Shown here: positions 26,221 to 35,043 of the stretch, one piece after another
How the letters are laid out: each line of letters opens with the position of its first letter
Position numbering within the stretch: the first letter of the stretch is position 1
Translations under genes and position numbers: made by a program
NCBI GenBank assembly: GCA_900465675.1
Contig: UBJR01000005.1
Span: 434,001-498,000, forward strand
Direction: 5' to 3'
DNA from: Hyphomicrobiales bacterium
GTDB taxonomy: Bacteria; Pseudomonadota; Alphaproteobacteria; Rhizobiales; Rhizobiaceae
DNA length: 64,000 bases
The notes under the pieces: model-generated
Databases searched by the model: none
What the model was told of the DNA's origin: nothing
What the model saw: only the letters and a program-made list of their open reading frames with translations

Positions 26221-26234
26221 TTCAGGCAGAATCC

Positions 26235-27086
26235 CTACTTCCCGGCAATCGCATTGCGGATCATCGCGTCGTAGCCTTCCGGATCCTGCAGCATCGCAAA
26301 ATGGCTGGCATCCTTGAGGATCACCAGTTTGGCGCCCGGAATTTCCTTTGCCATCATCTCAGTATGATCAAGTTTGACGGCCTCGTCGTGGTCGCCGATC
26401 GCCAGCGTCACCGGCACGGCGATCTTGGCGAGATTCGCAGCAGTCCAGGCCGGCTGGCTCGCCCACATCGCCGAGATCTGGTTGACGAACGCGTCATATT
26501 CGTTCGGCGTCGGCGACAGCTTGTTGTAGGATTCGCCCGCGGCATTGATATAGTCGCTGAAGGTCTTGTTGGTCATCACGTCGGCCTTGACGCCATCGGT
26601 CGTGACATTCGCCGCCTGGGCAATGACCCGCGTCAGCTTCTCCGGATGCGTCATCGCCATGTCGATGCCAATAATGCCGCCGTCGGACCAGCCAACGAGC
26701 GTGACCTTGTCCAGCTTCAGATAGTCGAGCAGCGCCACGTAGTCGGACGTCATCAGGTCGTAGCCGAAGGGCTGGGCGCTGCGCGTCGAGCGGCCGTGGC
26801 CGCGGCTGTCGGCAACGATCACCCGATGATCCCGGGCAAAATCCGCGACCTGATTGCCCCAGACATCGGCGCTGCCGAGACCGCCGTGAATGAAGAGGAT
26901 AGGGTCGCCCTCCCCATACTCAGCGTAGTACATCTTGATATCGTTGACCGGTGCCATGCCGCTGGCCTTGGCGGGCGGCATCGGTGGAAAACTGGGTAGC
27001 GTTTCCCAGCGCTCGGCGGCTTTTGCCGCCGTGGTCAGGGCGAGTGCGGTCAATAGGGCAATGGCAGCAGCTTTGATTGCAGACAC
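26235..27086 (-). CDS. Exported alpha/beta hydrolase
   Basis: 283 residues with a Sec signal peptide (ALLTALALTTAAKAAER). The alpha/beta hydrolase core has oxyanion region FIHGGLGSADVWG, nucleophile elbow GWSDGG, acid region IGDHDEAVK and catalytic His in DASHFAML. ADSRGHGRSTRS is typical of the esterase/haloperoxidase-like group. The start is taken as GTG at 27086, eight bases after GGAG, because it begins the signal peptide; the open frame continues to 27152. A periplasmic esterase or lactonase is likely. The gene appears monocistronic and its substrate is unknown. Confidence 0.82.
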   Translation of the reverse strand: MSAIKAAAIALLTALALTTAAKAAERWETLPSFPPMPPAKASGMAPVNDIKMYYAEYGEGDPILFIHGGLGSADVWGNQVADFARDHRVIVADSRGHGRSTRSAQPFGYDLMTSDYVALLDYLKLDKVTLVGWSDGGIIGIDMAMTHPEKLTRVIAQAANVTTDGVKADVMTNKTFSDYINAAGESYNKLSPTPNEYDAFVNQISAMWASQPAWTAANLAKIAVPVTLAIGDHDEAVKLDHTEMMAKEIPGAKLVILKDASHFAMLQDPEGYDAMIRNAIAGK

Positions 27087-27163
27087 AGCTGATCTCCGAG
27101 CGAAACACGCCGCGGAGATTAGGCCTATCCAGCCAGCTGGCAAGTCATCCAATCGAAGGCGGG

Positions 27164-28894
27164 TCAGGCGGCCGAACGGCTGGTCTGCGGGTTCCGGGGC
27201 CCCTGATAGTTCGATTTGACCGAAGAGCCGTCGTCGCGCATCACCGCACGGCGGTTCAGCTTGAAGAGGCTGACGAGCTGCGACAGCGCATCGGCGCCGA
27301 GCGCCAAGGTGCTGCTGATCGCCGTCGTGCGCGCACTCATCGCCGCATTTTCGCGCGTCATCTGGTCGAGCCGCTCGACTGCCTTGCTGATATCGCCAAG
27401 CCCCGCCGTCTGCTCGTCGGCCGCATGGGCAATTCTGTCGACATTGCCGTCGATCCGTTTGACGAGAACGTCGATCTGCTTCAGTGCCTCGCCGGTCTCA
27501 CCGACCAGCCGGACGCCTTCGAGCACCTCGGTGCCGGAATTGTTGATCAGTGCCTTGATTTCCTTCGCCGCATTCGCCGAGCGCTGGGCAAGCTCGCGCA
27601 CTTCTTGAGCAACGACGGCAAAGCCCTTGCCGGCCTCGCCGGCGCGCGCCGCTTCTACACCGGCGTTCAGCGCCAGAAGGTTCGTCTGGAAGGCGATCTC
27701 GTCAATCACGCCGATGATCTGGCTGATCTCACGGGAGGCCGCCTCGATGCGCTGCATCGCGTTGACGGTCTGCTCCACAACTTTGGTCGAGGCTGCGGTC
27801 GAAGCCCGTGCACTTTGAACAAGCTGCCGGGTCTCCTTGGTGTTTTCCGATGACGAGCGGACGGTGGCAGTGATCTCGCCGAGTGCCGCCGTCGTCTCCT
27901 CAAGGGCTGCTGCCTGCTCACGGGAGCGTTCGGCAAGATGCTCGGAAGCCTCGCGCACCTCCTGGCTGCTCTTGCTGAGATCACCGGTCTGGCCGAGAAC
28001 ATTGACCAGCGTCTTCTGGAACTCGCCGATCGACTTGTTGAAGTCGCGGCGCAGCCGTTCGAATTCACCAACGAAGGGCTTGTCGAGCGTAACGCGGATA
28101 TTGCACTGCGACAGCCGTTCGAGCGCCGCGCCAAGCTCTTCCACCGCATCCATCCGGTCAGTCACGTCGATCGCAAACTTGACGACCTTGAAGACCTCGC
28201 CCTTGTGGTCGATGATCGGATTGTAGGACGCCTGAATGAAGACGCGCTTGCCATCCTTGCCAAGCCGCATGAACTGCCCGGTGGAGAATTTACCCGAGCG
28301 CAGTTCGGCCCAGAAATCCCGGTATTCCTGCGATTGGGCGTAGCCCGCCTCACAGAACATCGCATGATGCTTGCCGATGATCTCGGACGCCTCGTAGCCA
28401 AGCGCGCCGAGGAAATTCTCGTTGGCCTTCAGGATCGTGCCATCGGGTGTGAACTCGATGACGGCCTGCGCACGCGACAGCGCCGCCAGCTTTCCTTCGT
28501 CTTCGGCGCTCTTGCGCTTGATCGCGGTGATATCGGTGGCGATCTTCACCACCTTGTAGGGCTTGCCGCGGCGGAAGACCGGATTGTAGGAGGCTTCGAT
28601 CCAGATTTCCTGGCCATTCTTCGCCAGACGCCGGTACTGGCCCTGATCATACTCTCCGCGCGCCAGCTTTGCCCAGAACGCCTTGTATTCCGTCGATGCT
28701 GCCTCATCGCGCAGCACGAACATGCTGTGATGGCGGCCGACGATCTCGGAGCGCGGGTAACCGACAGCTTTGCAAAAATTCTCGTTGGCAGTCAGGATGT
28801 TGCCAGAAAGATCGAACTCGATGATGGCTTGCGAGCGGCTCAGCGCCTCAAGCACGGACGACGCATCAAAACCGAGTTTCGGAAAGCTGGACAT
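27164..28894 (-). CDS. Soluble methyl-accepting chemotaxis protein with two PAS domains
   Basis: 576 residues without a transmembrane segment. Two tandem PAS domains (about 15-115 and 137-240) each carry the NENFCKAVGYPRSEIVGRHH-type core, a WxE-type strand and a PAC tail. The methyl-accepting signalling domain follows (about 290-540), with the highly conserved hairpin [20 protein letters not shown] and [16 protein letters not shown]. The layout is that of BdlA/Aer-like cytoplasmic sensors that bind haem or flavin and signal oxygen or redox state to CheA. No che operon is in the window. Confidence 0.93.
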   Translation of the reverse strand: MSSFPKLGFDASSVLEALSRSQAIIEFDLSGNILTANENFCKAVGYPRSEIVGRHHSMFVLRDEAASTEYKAFWAKLARGEYDQGQYRRLAKNGQEIWIEASYNPVFRRGKPYKVVKIATDITAIKRKSAEDEGKLAALSRAQAVIEFTPDGTILKANENFLGALGYEASEIIGKHHAMFCEAGYAQSQEYRDFWAELRSGKFSTGQFMRLGKDGKRVFIQASYNPIIDHKGEVFKVVKFAIDVTDRMDAVEELGAALERLSQCNIRVTLDKPFVGEFERLRRDFNKSIGEFQKTLVNVLGQTGDLSKSSQEVREASEHLAERSREQAAALEETTAALGEITATVRSSSENTKETRQLVQSARASTAASTKVVEQTVNAMQRIEAASREISQIIGVIDEIAFQTNLLALNAGVEAARAGEAGKGFAVVAQEVRELAQRSANAAKEIKALINNSGTEVLEGVRLVGETGEALKQIDVLVKRIDGNVDRIAHAADEQTAGLGDISKAVERLDQMTRENAAMSARTTAISSTLALGADALSQLVSLFKLNRRAVMRDDGSSVKSNYQGPRNPQTSRSAA

Positions 28895-29111
28895 GTTTCA
28901 GTGACCCCACGATTACCGGCATCGGGACGATCCTGAACCGCCCGCCTTGCGCCCTCGCGAAACACTATCCGGACACCGTTAATTAGATATTAAGCATATC
29001 TGAAGTGGTGATTTTTACGGGCGGCTATCCCGCGCCGGGCGCCGATCCGCGTCAGGGTTGCGGAGCCGGTGTGCCCGATGACCTCATACGTGACCTGCGC
29101 CGCACACTCGT

Positions 29112-29780
29112 CTAATGCAGGATCTGGCTGAGGAACAGCTTGGTACGCTCGTGCTGCGGATTGTCGAAGAACTCAGCCGGCGAATTCTGTTCGACGATCT
29201 GGCCCTGGTCCATGAAGATGACGCGGTTGGCGACCTGGCGGGAAAAGCCCATTTCGTGGGTTACGCAGAGCATGGTCATGCCTTCTTCGGCCTGACTGAC
29301 CATCGTAGCCAACACTTCCTTGACCATCTCAGGATCGAGCGCCGAGGTCGGCTCGCCGAACAGCATGATCTTCGGATTCATGCAGAGCGAACGGGCGATC
29401 GCCACGCGCTGCTGCTGGCCGCCGGAGAGCTGGCCCGGATATTTGTTGGCCTGTTACGGAATCTTGACGCGCTTCAGGAAGTGCATGGCGACTTCTTCCG
29501 CCTGCTTCTTCGGCATCTTGCGCACCCAGATCGGCGCCAGCGTGCAGTTTTCCAGGATCGTCAGGTGCGGGAAGAGGTTAAAGTGCTGGAACACCATGCC
29601 GACTTCGCGGCGCACTTCGTCGATCTTCTTCAGGTCGTTGGTAAGCTCGGTGCCATCGACGACGATCTGACCCTTCTGGTGCTCTTCCAGACGGTTGATG
29701 CAACGGATCATCGTCGACTTGCCGGAGCCAGACGGGCCGGCGATGACGATGCGCTCGCCACGCATAACCCTGTATAGCAA
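29112..29780 (-). pseudogene. aapP: Decayed aapP-like amino acid ABC transporter ATPase
   Basis: Reads continuously as a general L-amino acid transporter ATPase, from [15 protein letters not shown] to the end FLSQILH, but has three lesions. About 35 N-terminal residues are missing; homology begins at VMRGERIV and the DNA upstream is AT-rich and unrelated. An in-frame TAA (29454-29456) replaces the Glu codon of the conserved [12 protein letters not shown]. The Walker B Asp is Gly ([10 protein letters not shown]; codon at 29355-29357), which alone would abolish ATP hydrolysis. No aapJQM genes are adjacent. It is a truncated duplicate; the intact gene is presumably elsewhere. Confidence 0.92.
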
Positions 29781-29989
29781 GTGTTTTTTGTCGATAAAAA
29801 ACCAGAAACATCTTAAGCTTATGCGATCGTTACGAAAAATAGGACCTGCCTCTGATCGGTCAGGCGGCGGCTCCTCACCCGTCCAAGCGATCGCCGCGGC
29901 GCTTGGAAGCAGTAGCAGCGACCGCCTTGATATTGCGCATCGCTCACGGTTGTCATAGGCCTCATCACATAATCGCAGGAGCCCAGCGC

Positions 29990-30985
29990 GTGACGAAACA
30001 GAAGCCGAAAATTGCTATCAATGGCTTTGGCCGCATCGGCCGCTCTGTTCTTCGCATCCTGCTGAAAGAGCGCCGCGATATCGAGGTCGTCCTCGTCAAC
30101 GACATCGCTCCGCTGGAAAGCTGCGCCTACCTGTTCCAGTATGACAGCGTCTTCGGCCCATGGCCGGAGGACGTGGTGGCCGAGGCTCGCGCGTTGCGGA
30201 TCGGCGAGCGTTCGATACCTTTCCACAACGAGCGGGATATTCGCGCCCTCGATCTATCGCACGTCGATATTTTCCTCGAATGCACCGGCCAGCCTTATAC
30301 CCGCGATTACGTCTCCCGGGCGCTAGAGGCCGGCGCAAAGCGTGTCCTGATTTCGGGTCCGGCGGAATCTGCCGACGCGACGGTGGTGCTTGGCGCCAAC
30401 GAAGAGATGATTGCCGGCCACAAGATCATATCCAATGCATCATGCACCACGAACGCGCTGGCACCCCTGCTGAAGACTGTCGATGACCTCTTCGGCATCA
30501 CTGGCGGGCAGATGACGACGGTTCATTGCTATACCGGAAGCCAGCCGACCGTCGACCAGCCGCGGGACGATTTTGCACGCAGCCGCGCGGCAGCCCTCTC
30601 TATGGTGCCGACGAGCACCAGCGCCCACAAGCTGGTTGGCAAAGTCCTGCCATCCCTCGCCGGAAAGATCGAAGCCCGGGCCATCCGCGTTCCGACCGCA
30701 AGCGTCTCGGCGATCGACCTGACGGTGTCGCTGGAGAAGGCGCCGACCCTAGCCGAAGCCCGCGAACGCTTCAAGGGCGCAATCGCCACGTCGCCCGTCA
30801 TCGGCTGGATCGAAAAGCCGCTCGTATCCGTCGATCTGCGCGCCCGGCCGGAATCGCTGGTCGTCTCAGGACCGGAACTCTCGGTTTCCGCTGGCGGCCT
30901 TCTGCGGGTTTTTGGCTGGTACGACAATGAATGGGGCTTTGCCAACCGGATGCTCGACGTTGCGGCCCTAATGGCACGGTCGTAG
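29990..30985 (+). CDS. Glyceraldehyde-3-phosphate dehydrogenase-like protein, divergent paralogue
   Basis: 331-residue type I GAPDH fold. The NAD-binding motif is INGFGRIGRSVLR, the catalytic Cys is in SNASCTTNALAPL and the partner His in TTVHCYTGSQ; WYDNEWGFANRMLD ends the protein. It differs from housekeeping GAPDH at DSVFGPWPEDV (usually DSVHG) and in the loop after the catalytic His, so an alternative aldehyde or aldose phosphate substrate is possible. The start is GTG at 29990, with AGGAG eight bases before; the longer frame is non-family. It is followed nine bases later by a short secreted-protein gene. Confidence 0.88.
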   Translation: MTKQKPKIAINGFGRIGRSVLRILLKERRDIEVVLVNDIAPLESCAYLFQYDSVFGPWPEDVVAEARALRIGERSIPFHNERDIRALDLSHVDIFLECTGQPYTRDYVSRALEAGAKRVLISGPAESADATVVLGANEEMIAGHKIISNASCTTNALAPLLKTVDDLFGITGGQMTTVHCYTGSQPTVDQPRDDFARSRAAALSMVPTSTSAHKLVGKVLPSLAGKIEARAIRVPTASVSAIDLTVSLEKAPTLAEARERFKGAIATSPVIGWIEKPLVSVDLRARPESLVVSGPELSVSAGGLLRVFGWYDNEWGFANRMLDVAALMARS

Positions 30986-31012
30986 CGCGGCGAAATGAGA
31001 GAGACGATAGCA

Positions 31013-31519
31013 ATGCCGTATCCGAGGTCATTCAGGGCCATATCCGCAGTGGCCGCGACCCTGTCCCTGTTGTGGGCACCAGCGCTGTTGGCGCAGGAGG
31101 CATCGTCCGGTTCGAACTGGTCCAAGGACCCGACCAGCCGCTGCGAATTCATTTCCCCCATCTCTCTGACTGCAGGTCCCACCTACTGGACAGGACTATG
31201 CACCGCGAACAAGGCATCCGGACTTGGCATGCTGCGACGGCGCGACGGCGATCGCGCCGGTCCTGCCTTCTATGGCGAAATGAAAGCAGGCGTGCCTGTC
31301 ATCGGTGTGATCGATCATGATGGTTATCGCGTTGGCCGCTTCAACGATGGCGATATCGGTGGCGATGCCAATCTCAAACCGCAGGTTCGGATCGATGCGT
31401 TCCGCGCGGCGGCAAAGGCAGCGCGAGCGGTCGGCTCGCAATATGCCAAGCAGGGCAACGCCGCCTCATCCCGCCACTATGAAAACATTGCCCAGCAACT
31501 CGATATGCAGGTGGAATGA
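31013..31519 (+). CDS. Small secreted protein with MORN-like repeats
   Basis: About 168 residues. A signal peptide ends near ALLAQEAS. The mature part has a pattern YWTGLC..GLGMLRRRDG..FYGEMKAGVPVIGV..GYRVGRFNDGD, which resembles two degenerate MORN-type beta hairpins (Y/F-x-G...G-x-G). Two cysteines (SRCEF and GLCTA) could pair. The C-terminus is helical and alanine-rich. The ATG at 31013 gives a clean signal peptide; an in-frame ATG at 30995 is possible. It is probably co-transcribed with the GAPDH paralogue. I do not recognise a characterised homologue. Confidence 0.7.
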   Translation: MPYPRSFRAISAVAATLSLLWAPALLAQEASSGSNWSKDPTSRCEFISPISLTAGPTYWTGLCTANKASGLGMLRRRDGDRAGPAFYGEMKAGVPVIGVIDHDGYRVGRFNDGDIGGDANLKPQVRIDAFRAAAKAARAVGSQYAKQGNAASSRHYENIAQQLDMQVE

Positions 31520-31586
31520 CCATTCGTTTCGGCGCCGGCATCGACCCTGTCGATGAGAACGCGATTTGCGGCAAGAATTGTGAGCG

Positions 31587-32735
31587 TTATCGCAGCCGTT
31601 GTCTCGCGACGGCAACGAAATATTCAGCCCCTTGCCGAAGCACATTGTCGTTGAAGTCATAGCTGGGATTGTGCAGGGGAGCTGACGTCTCTCCATTGCC
31701 GATGAAGGCGAAGTTACCGGGAACTTTCTCCAGGAGCCTGGCGAAATCTTCGGAGGCGGCGATAGGCGCAATATCGTCTTCCACCGCCCCAGGTCCGAAA
31801 ACGGAGGCGGCAGCCTCCAGTGCAACGCGCGTTTGCTCGGATGTGTTGACGAGTGGAACGAACTCACGGCCGTAGTCGATCGATGCCGAACAACCATAGG
31901 CCGAAGCAGTCCCATCAACGATCTGGCGCATACGGCGCTCAATCTCCGCGCTGACCTCAGACCGCATGCTACGCGCGTCGCCGAGTATGGTTGCGGTACC
32001 CGGGAGAGCGTTACGTGTACCGTCGGCAATAAGTTCAGTGACCGATACAACCGCCATATCTGCGGGGTCGAGCCGTCGAGAAACGATCGTCTGCAGGTTC
32101 ACAACGAGCGCACAGGCTGCAACCAGCACTTCATTGGTATGGTGCGGTCGCGCCGCGTGGCCGCCTGTTCCGTCCAGCCTTATCTCGAATATGTCCTCGG
32201 CGGCCATGATTGAGCCAATTCGCGTCGCGAACCGGCCCACCGGCATACCCGGCATGTTGTGGATGCCGTAGACTTCGGAAAAAGGGAACCGGGCCATGAG
32301 GCCGTCGTCCAGCATTGAAAGAGCGCCCCTGCCCCATTCCTCAGCCGGCTGAAAGACGAAGCGAACCGTGCCGTCGAAGCCACCCTCTTCTGCCAGGATA
32401 CGGGCAGCACCAAGTAGCATTGCGACATGTCCGTCATGGCCACAGGCGTGCATCGTGCCTAAGGCTTGCGACCGGTAGGGAAGGTCGCTCCTCTCGCTGA
32501 TCCGAAGCGCATCCATGTCGGCACGAAGCGCGATGGCGCGCTTTCCGGTTCCCAGCGTCAAACTGCCGACAACGCCGGTTTTTCCAACGCCTTCTATGAC
32601 CTGGATGCCCCATGAACGAAGTTTCTCGGCGACGAACGCTGCCGTGTTGATTTCTTCAAAGCCGAATTCGGGATTGCGGTGCAGGTGATGCCGCCATTCG
32701 ATCATCTCCCTCTCGATTGTCTCGAACCTGTTCAT
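31587..32735 (-). CDS. M20 family amidohydrolase (hippurate hydrolase/aminoacylase type)
   Basis: 382 residues of peptidase family M20D. Metal-binding and catalytic motifs are MHACGHDGHVAMLLGAA (Cys/His/Asp), FQPAEEWGRGA (Glu pair), GIHNMP and the C-terminal IAASEDFARLLE. The dimerisation domain lies in the middle (GTGGHAARPHHTNE). These enzymes remove N-acyl groups from amino acids such as hippurate, N-acetyl amino acids or IAA conjugates. The start at 32735 has GGGAG upstream. Downstream of a LivK-type receptor and a PLP ammonia-lyase, it probably releases a free amino acid for the lyase. Confidence 0.92.
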   Translation of the reverse strand: MNRFETIEREMIEWRHHLHRNPEFGFEEINTAAFVAEKLRSWGIQVIEGVGKTGVVGSLTLGTGKRAIALRADMDALRISERSDLPYRSQALGTMHACGHDGHVAMLLGAARILAEEGGFDGTVRFVFQPAEEWGRGALSMLDDGLMARFPFSEVYGIHNMPGMPVGRFATRIGSIMAAEDIFEIRLDGTGGHAARPHHTNEVLVAACALVVNLQTIVSRRLDPADMAVVSVTELIADGTRNALPGTATILGDARSMRSEVSAEIERRMRQIVDGTASAYGCSASIDYGREFVPLVNTSEQTRVALEAAASVFGPGAVEDDIAPIAASEDFARLLEKVPGNFAFIGNGETSAPLHNPSYDFNDNVLRQGAEYFVAVARQRLR

Positions 32736-32784
32736 AGTCCACTCCCGAGCAAGAGGGCGCCGCTGGAGCGGCGCCCGGACAAGA

Positions 32785-33885
32785 TCATTCGGCATTCTTT
32801 TGCTCGAACTTGCCACCCTTCAGTTCGTAGAAGACGAAGTCCAGCCGCGTGATATCGCCCTTCTCGTTGTAGGAGAGAGGGCCTATGACGGTATCGACTT
32901 TCAGCCCGCCGTGCAGCTTGTCTGCGACAATCTGTGGATCGGCGCTTCCGGCTTCCTTGATGCCGGCTGCAATGACCTGCATCGCCACGTAGCCATAGAG
33001 CGTGAAGCCTTCCGGATCGATCTTCTTCCCGGCAAAGCGCTTCACAACCTCCGCAGCCGCGGGGTTTTGACGTGCATCGGGGCCGAAGGTGATCAATGTG
33101 CCGTCGGCTTCCGGCCCGGCGATAGCCGCGAATTCACCCGAGAACATCGCGTCTCCGCCGATCATCGGGGTCTTGACCCCTTGATCACGCAATTGACGAA
33201 GAATGAGACCTCCCTCGGTGTAGACGCCGCCGAAATAGACGACATCAGCCTTGGTCTCTTTGATCTTGGCGATCAGGGCCGAGAAATCCTTGTCGCCGAC
33301 AGTGATACCCTCGTAGCCAGTCTCGGTCAGGCCGCCGGCATTGATCGATTTCTTTACCTCTTCGGCAAGACCCTGACCGTAGGGCGTCTTGTCGTGAACG
33401 ATGAAGACATTCTTGCCGGTGAAATTCTTGATCAGATAGTTCCCTGCGACGGTCCCTTGCTGGTCGTCACGCCCACAGGTGCGAAAGGTGTTCCAGAGCC
33501 CGCGTTCCGTGAGCTTGGGATTTGTGGATGCCGGAGTGATCTGGAACATGCCGTTCTCGGCATAGACATCCGAGGCAGGGATTGAGGCACCGGAATTCTG
33601 ATGCCCGATGACGAATTTTATGCCGGATGCCGCAAGCCGATTGGCGACCGAGACGGCCTGCTTGGGATCGCCACCGTCATCTTCCGTCTGCAGCAAGATC
33701 TTTTCGCCGAGAATTCCACCCGCGGCATTGATATCCTCGATCGCCTGCTTGACGCCATTGAGGTTCTGTTCGCCAACAGCGGCGCTGCCGCCTGTGACCG
33801 GGCCGGCCCAGCCGATGGTCATATCCGCCAATGCCGGCGTGGCCAGCACGCCCGCAATCGTCGCGGCAATTATTATGCTTTTCAT
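32785..33885 (-). CDS. Branched-chain amino acid-type ABC binding protein (LivK-like), orphan
   Basis: 366-residue Peripla_BP_6 receptor with a signal peptide ending at PALADM. GWAGPVTGGSAAVGEQNLNG, VIGHQNSGASIPASDVY and FIVHDKTPYGQGLAEEVK match LivJ/LivK. No LivH/M/G/F genes are near, so it must use a transporter encoded elsewhere or be a spare specificity subunit. It lies 12 bp after the PLP lyase gene and 49 bp before the amidohydrolase gene. The ligand is probably an amino acid or N-acyl amino acid processed by those enzymes. Confidence 0.92.
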   Translation of the reverse strand: MKSIIIAATIAGVLATPALADMTIGWAGPVTGGSAAVGEQNLNGVKQAIEDINAAGGILGEKILLQTEDDGGDPKQAVSVANRLAASGIKFVIGHQNSGASIPASDVYAENGMFQITPASTNPKLTERGLWNTFRTCGRDDQQGTVAGNYLIKNFTGKNVFIVHDKTPYGQGLAEEVKKSINAGGLTETGYEGITVGDKDFSALIAKIKETKADVVYFGGVYTEGGLILRQLRDQGVKTPMIGGDAMFSGEFAAIAGPEADGTLITFGPDARQNPAAAEVVKRFAGKKIDPEGFTLYGYVAMQVIAAGIKEAGSADPQIVADKLHGGLKVDTVIGPLSYNEKGDITRLDFVFYELKGGKFEQKNAE

Positions 33886-33897
33886 GTCATTCCCCTT

Positions 33898-34959
33898 TTA
33901 GGTTTCTTCGTTGAGAGGTCCTTCGGTCACGAACAACAGCACGCGGCTCGAAGCGTCGAGTTCAAGGCGGACTGCCATTTCGGGATTTGCAATGGCTCGG
34001 CGAAGCCCGGCGAGACCGGCTGCGCCCGACGGCGTGGTCGGGGGGCCGCCAGCGGCTTCCAGCAAGAGTGGTTCGTTGGTGAGACGATCCTCTTCAACGG
34101 TCACAACGTCGATAAACCCGGCCATCAGTTTCAATGCCGGCCGGCTTGCCTCGCCGCAGGCAAGCATCGTTGCGGACGTTGTCAGATCGCCAGGCACCCG
34201 CTCGACATTGCCTGTGCGGATTGCCACATCGACACATGCCGCTGTCGCGGGTTCTACGACGACAATCCTTGCCGGTTGCGCGAGCCAGTCCTTGAGGCCT
34301 GTCGTCATTGCCGCCGCGAGACCGCCGACACCGGCCTGGATAAAAAGATGCGTCGGACGCAGCCCTTCCCCAATCTGCTCTTTGATTTCCTGGGGGATCA
34401 CGCCATAGCCTGCGATCACGTCGCTCACGATCGGGTCATCGGGATCGGAGGAGGTGTCGGCCACCAGAATGCCGGCACCGTCTTTGGCCGCCTTCTTTGC
34501 CGCGTCGACAGCGTCGTCATAGGTTCCATCGATGTCGACGATCTCCGCACCCATCTCAACGATGCGATCACGGCGGGCGCGAGAGACGTCGGGGTAGAGG
34601 AAGATGCGGGCGCGGCTGCCAGCAAAACGAGCGGCGGCGGCAACGGCCAGGCCATGGTTTCCAGCACTCGCAGTCAACAGCTGAGGCAGGCGGCCGGCCG
34701 GCACTTTGCCCGAAGCAATCGCGGCGAAATCCTCACCGGTAGCCCGCGACAGCGCCCGCAATGCCGCATAGGTTCCTCCAAGTGATTTGAAGCTGCCGAG
34801 TGTTCTAGCTCCCTCGTCCTTGAGGAAGACCGCACCCAGCCCATGGGCAGCTGCGAGCTCCGGCAAGGCAATCAGCGGTGTCGCGGCATATCCCGGCGCA
34901 AGGGCATGCAGGCGGGTCTGGATAATGTGAGCGTCTTCGATCGGCAGGTTCTTTGTCAT
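33898..34959 (-). CDS. PLP-dependent ammonia-lyase, diaminopropionate ammonia-lyase-like
   Basis: 353 residues, fold-type II PLP enzyme. The Schiff-base Lys is in TLGSFKSLGGTY (about residue 58), the PLP phosphate/ring loop in ASAGNHGLAVA, and PTHLFIQAGVGGLAAAM, VVVEPATAACVDVA and TSATMLACGEASRPAL follow the YgeX/DpaL pattern. DpaL converts 2,3-diaminopropionate to pyruvate and two ammonia. At 353 residues it is shorter than the about 400-residue E. coli enzyme, so a related beta-substituted amino acid is possible. First gene of a three-gene operon divergent from an Lrp regulator. Confidence 0.8.
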   Translation of the reverse strand: MTKNLPIEDAHIIQTRLHALAPGYAATPLIALPELAAAHGLGAVFLKDEGARTLGSFKSLGGTYAALRALSRATGEDFAAIASGKVPAGRLPQLLTASAGNHGLAVAAAARFAGSRARIFLYPDVSRARRDRIVEMGAEIVDIDGTYDDAVDAAKKAAKDGAGILVADTSSDPDDPIVSDVIAGYGVIPQEIKEQIGEGLRPTHLFIQAGVGGLAAAMTTGLKDWLAQPARIVVVEPATAACVDVAIRTGNVERVPGDLTTSATMLACGEASRPALKLMAGFIDVVTVEEDRLTNEPLLLEAAGGPPTTPSGAAGLAGLRRAIANPEMAVRLELDASSRVLLFVTEGPLNEET

Positions 34960-35043
34960 GCGGAAATGCTACTGCGTTATGCGCGCTGAGTTTCGCCGAA
35001 ATTCCTTGCACCTTACCGGTTTCAGGCGATATTCTCCCTATTC

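Noticed and set aside
26166..26999. 277-residue plus-strand frame beginning in the gap after the GH25 gene
   Set aside because: Runs antisense through the exported hydrolase; contains the terminator hairpin and no domain features.
29781..29902. AT-rich stretch next to the aapP pseudogene considered as an IS or phage attachment remnant
   Set aside because: No terminal inverted repeats, target duplication, tRNA or transposase fragment could be found.
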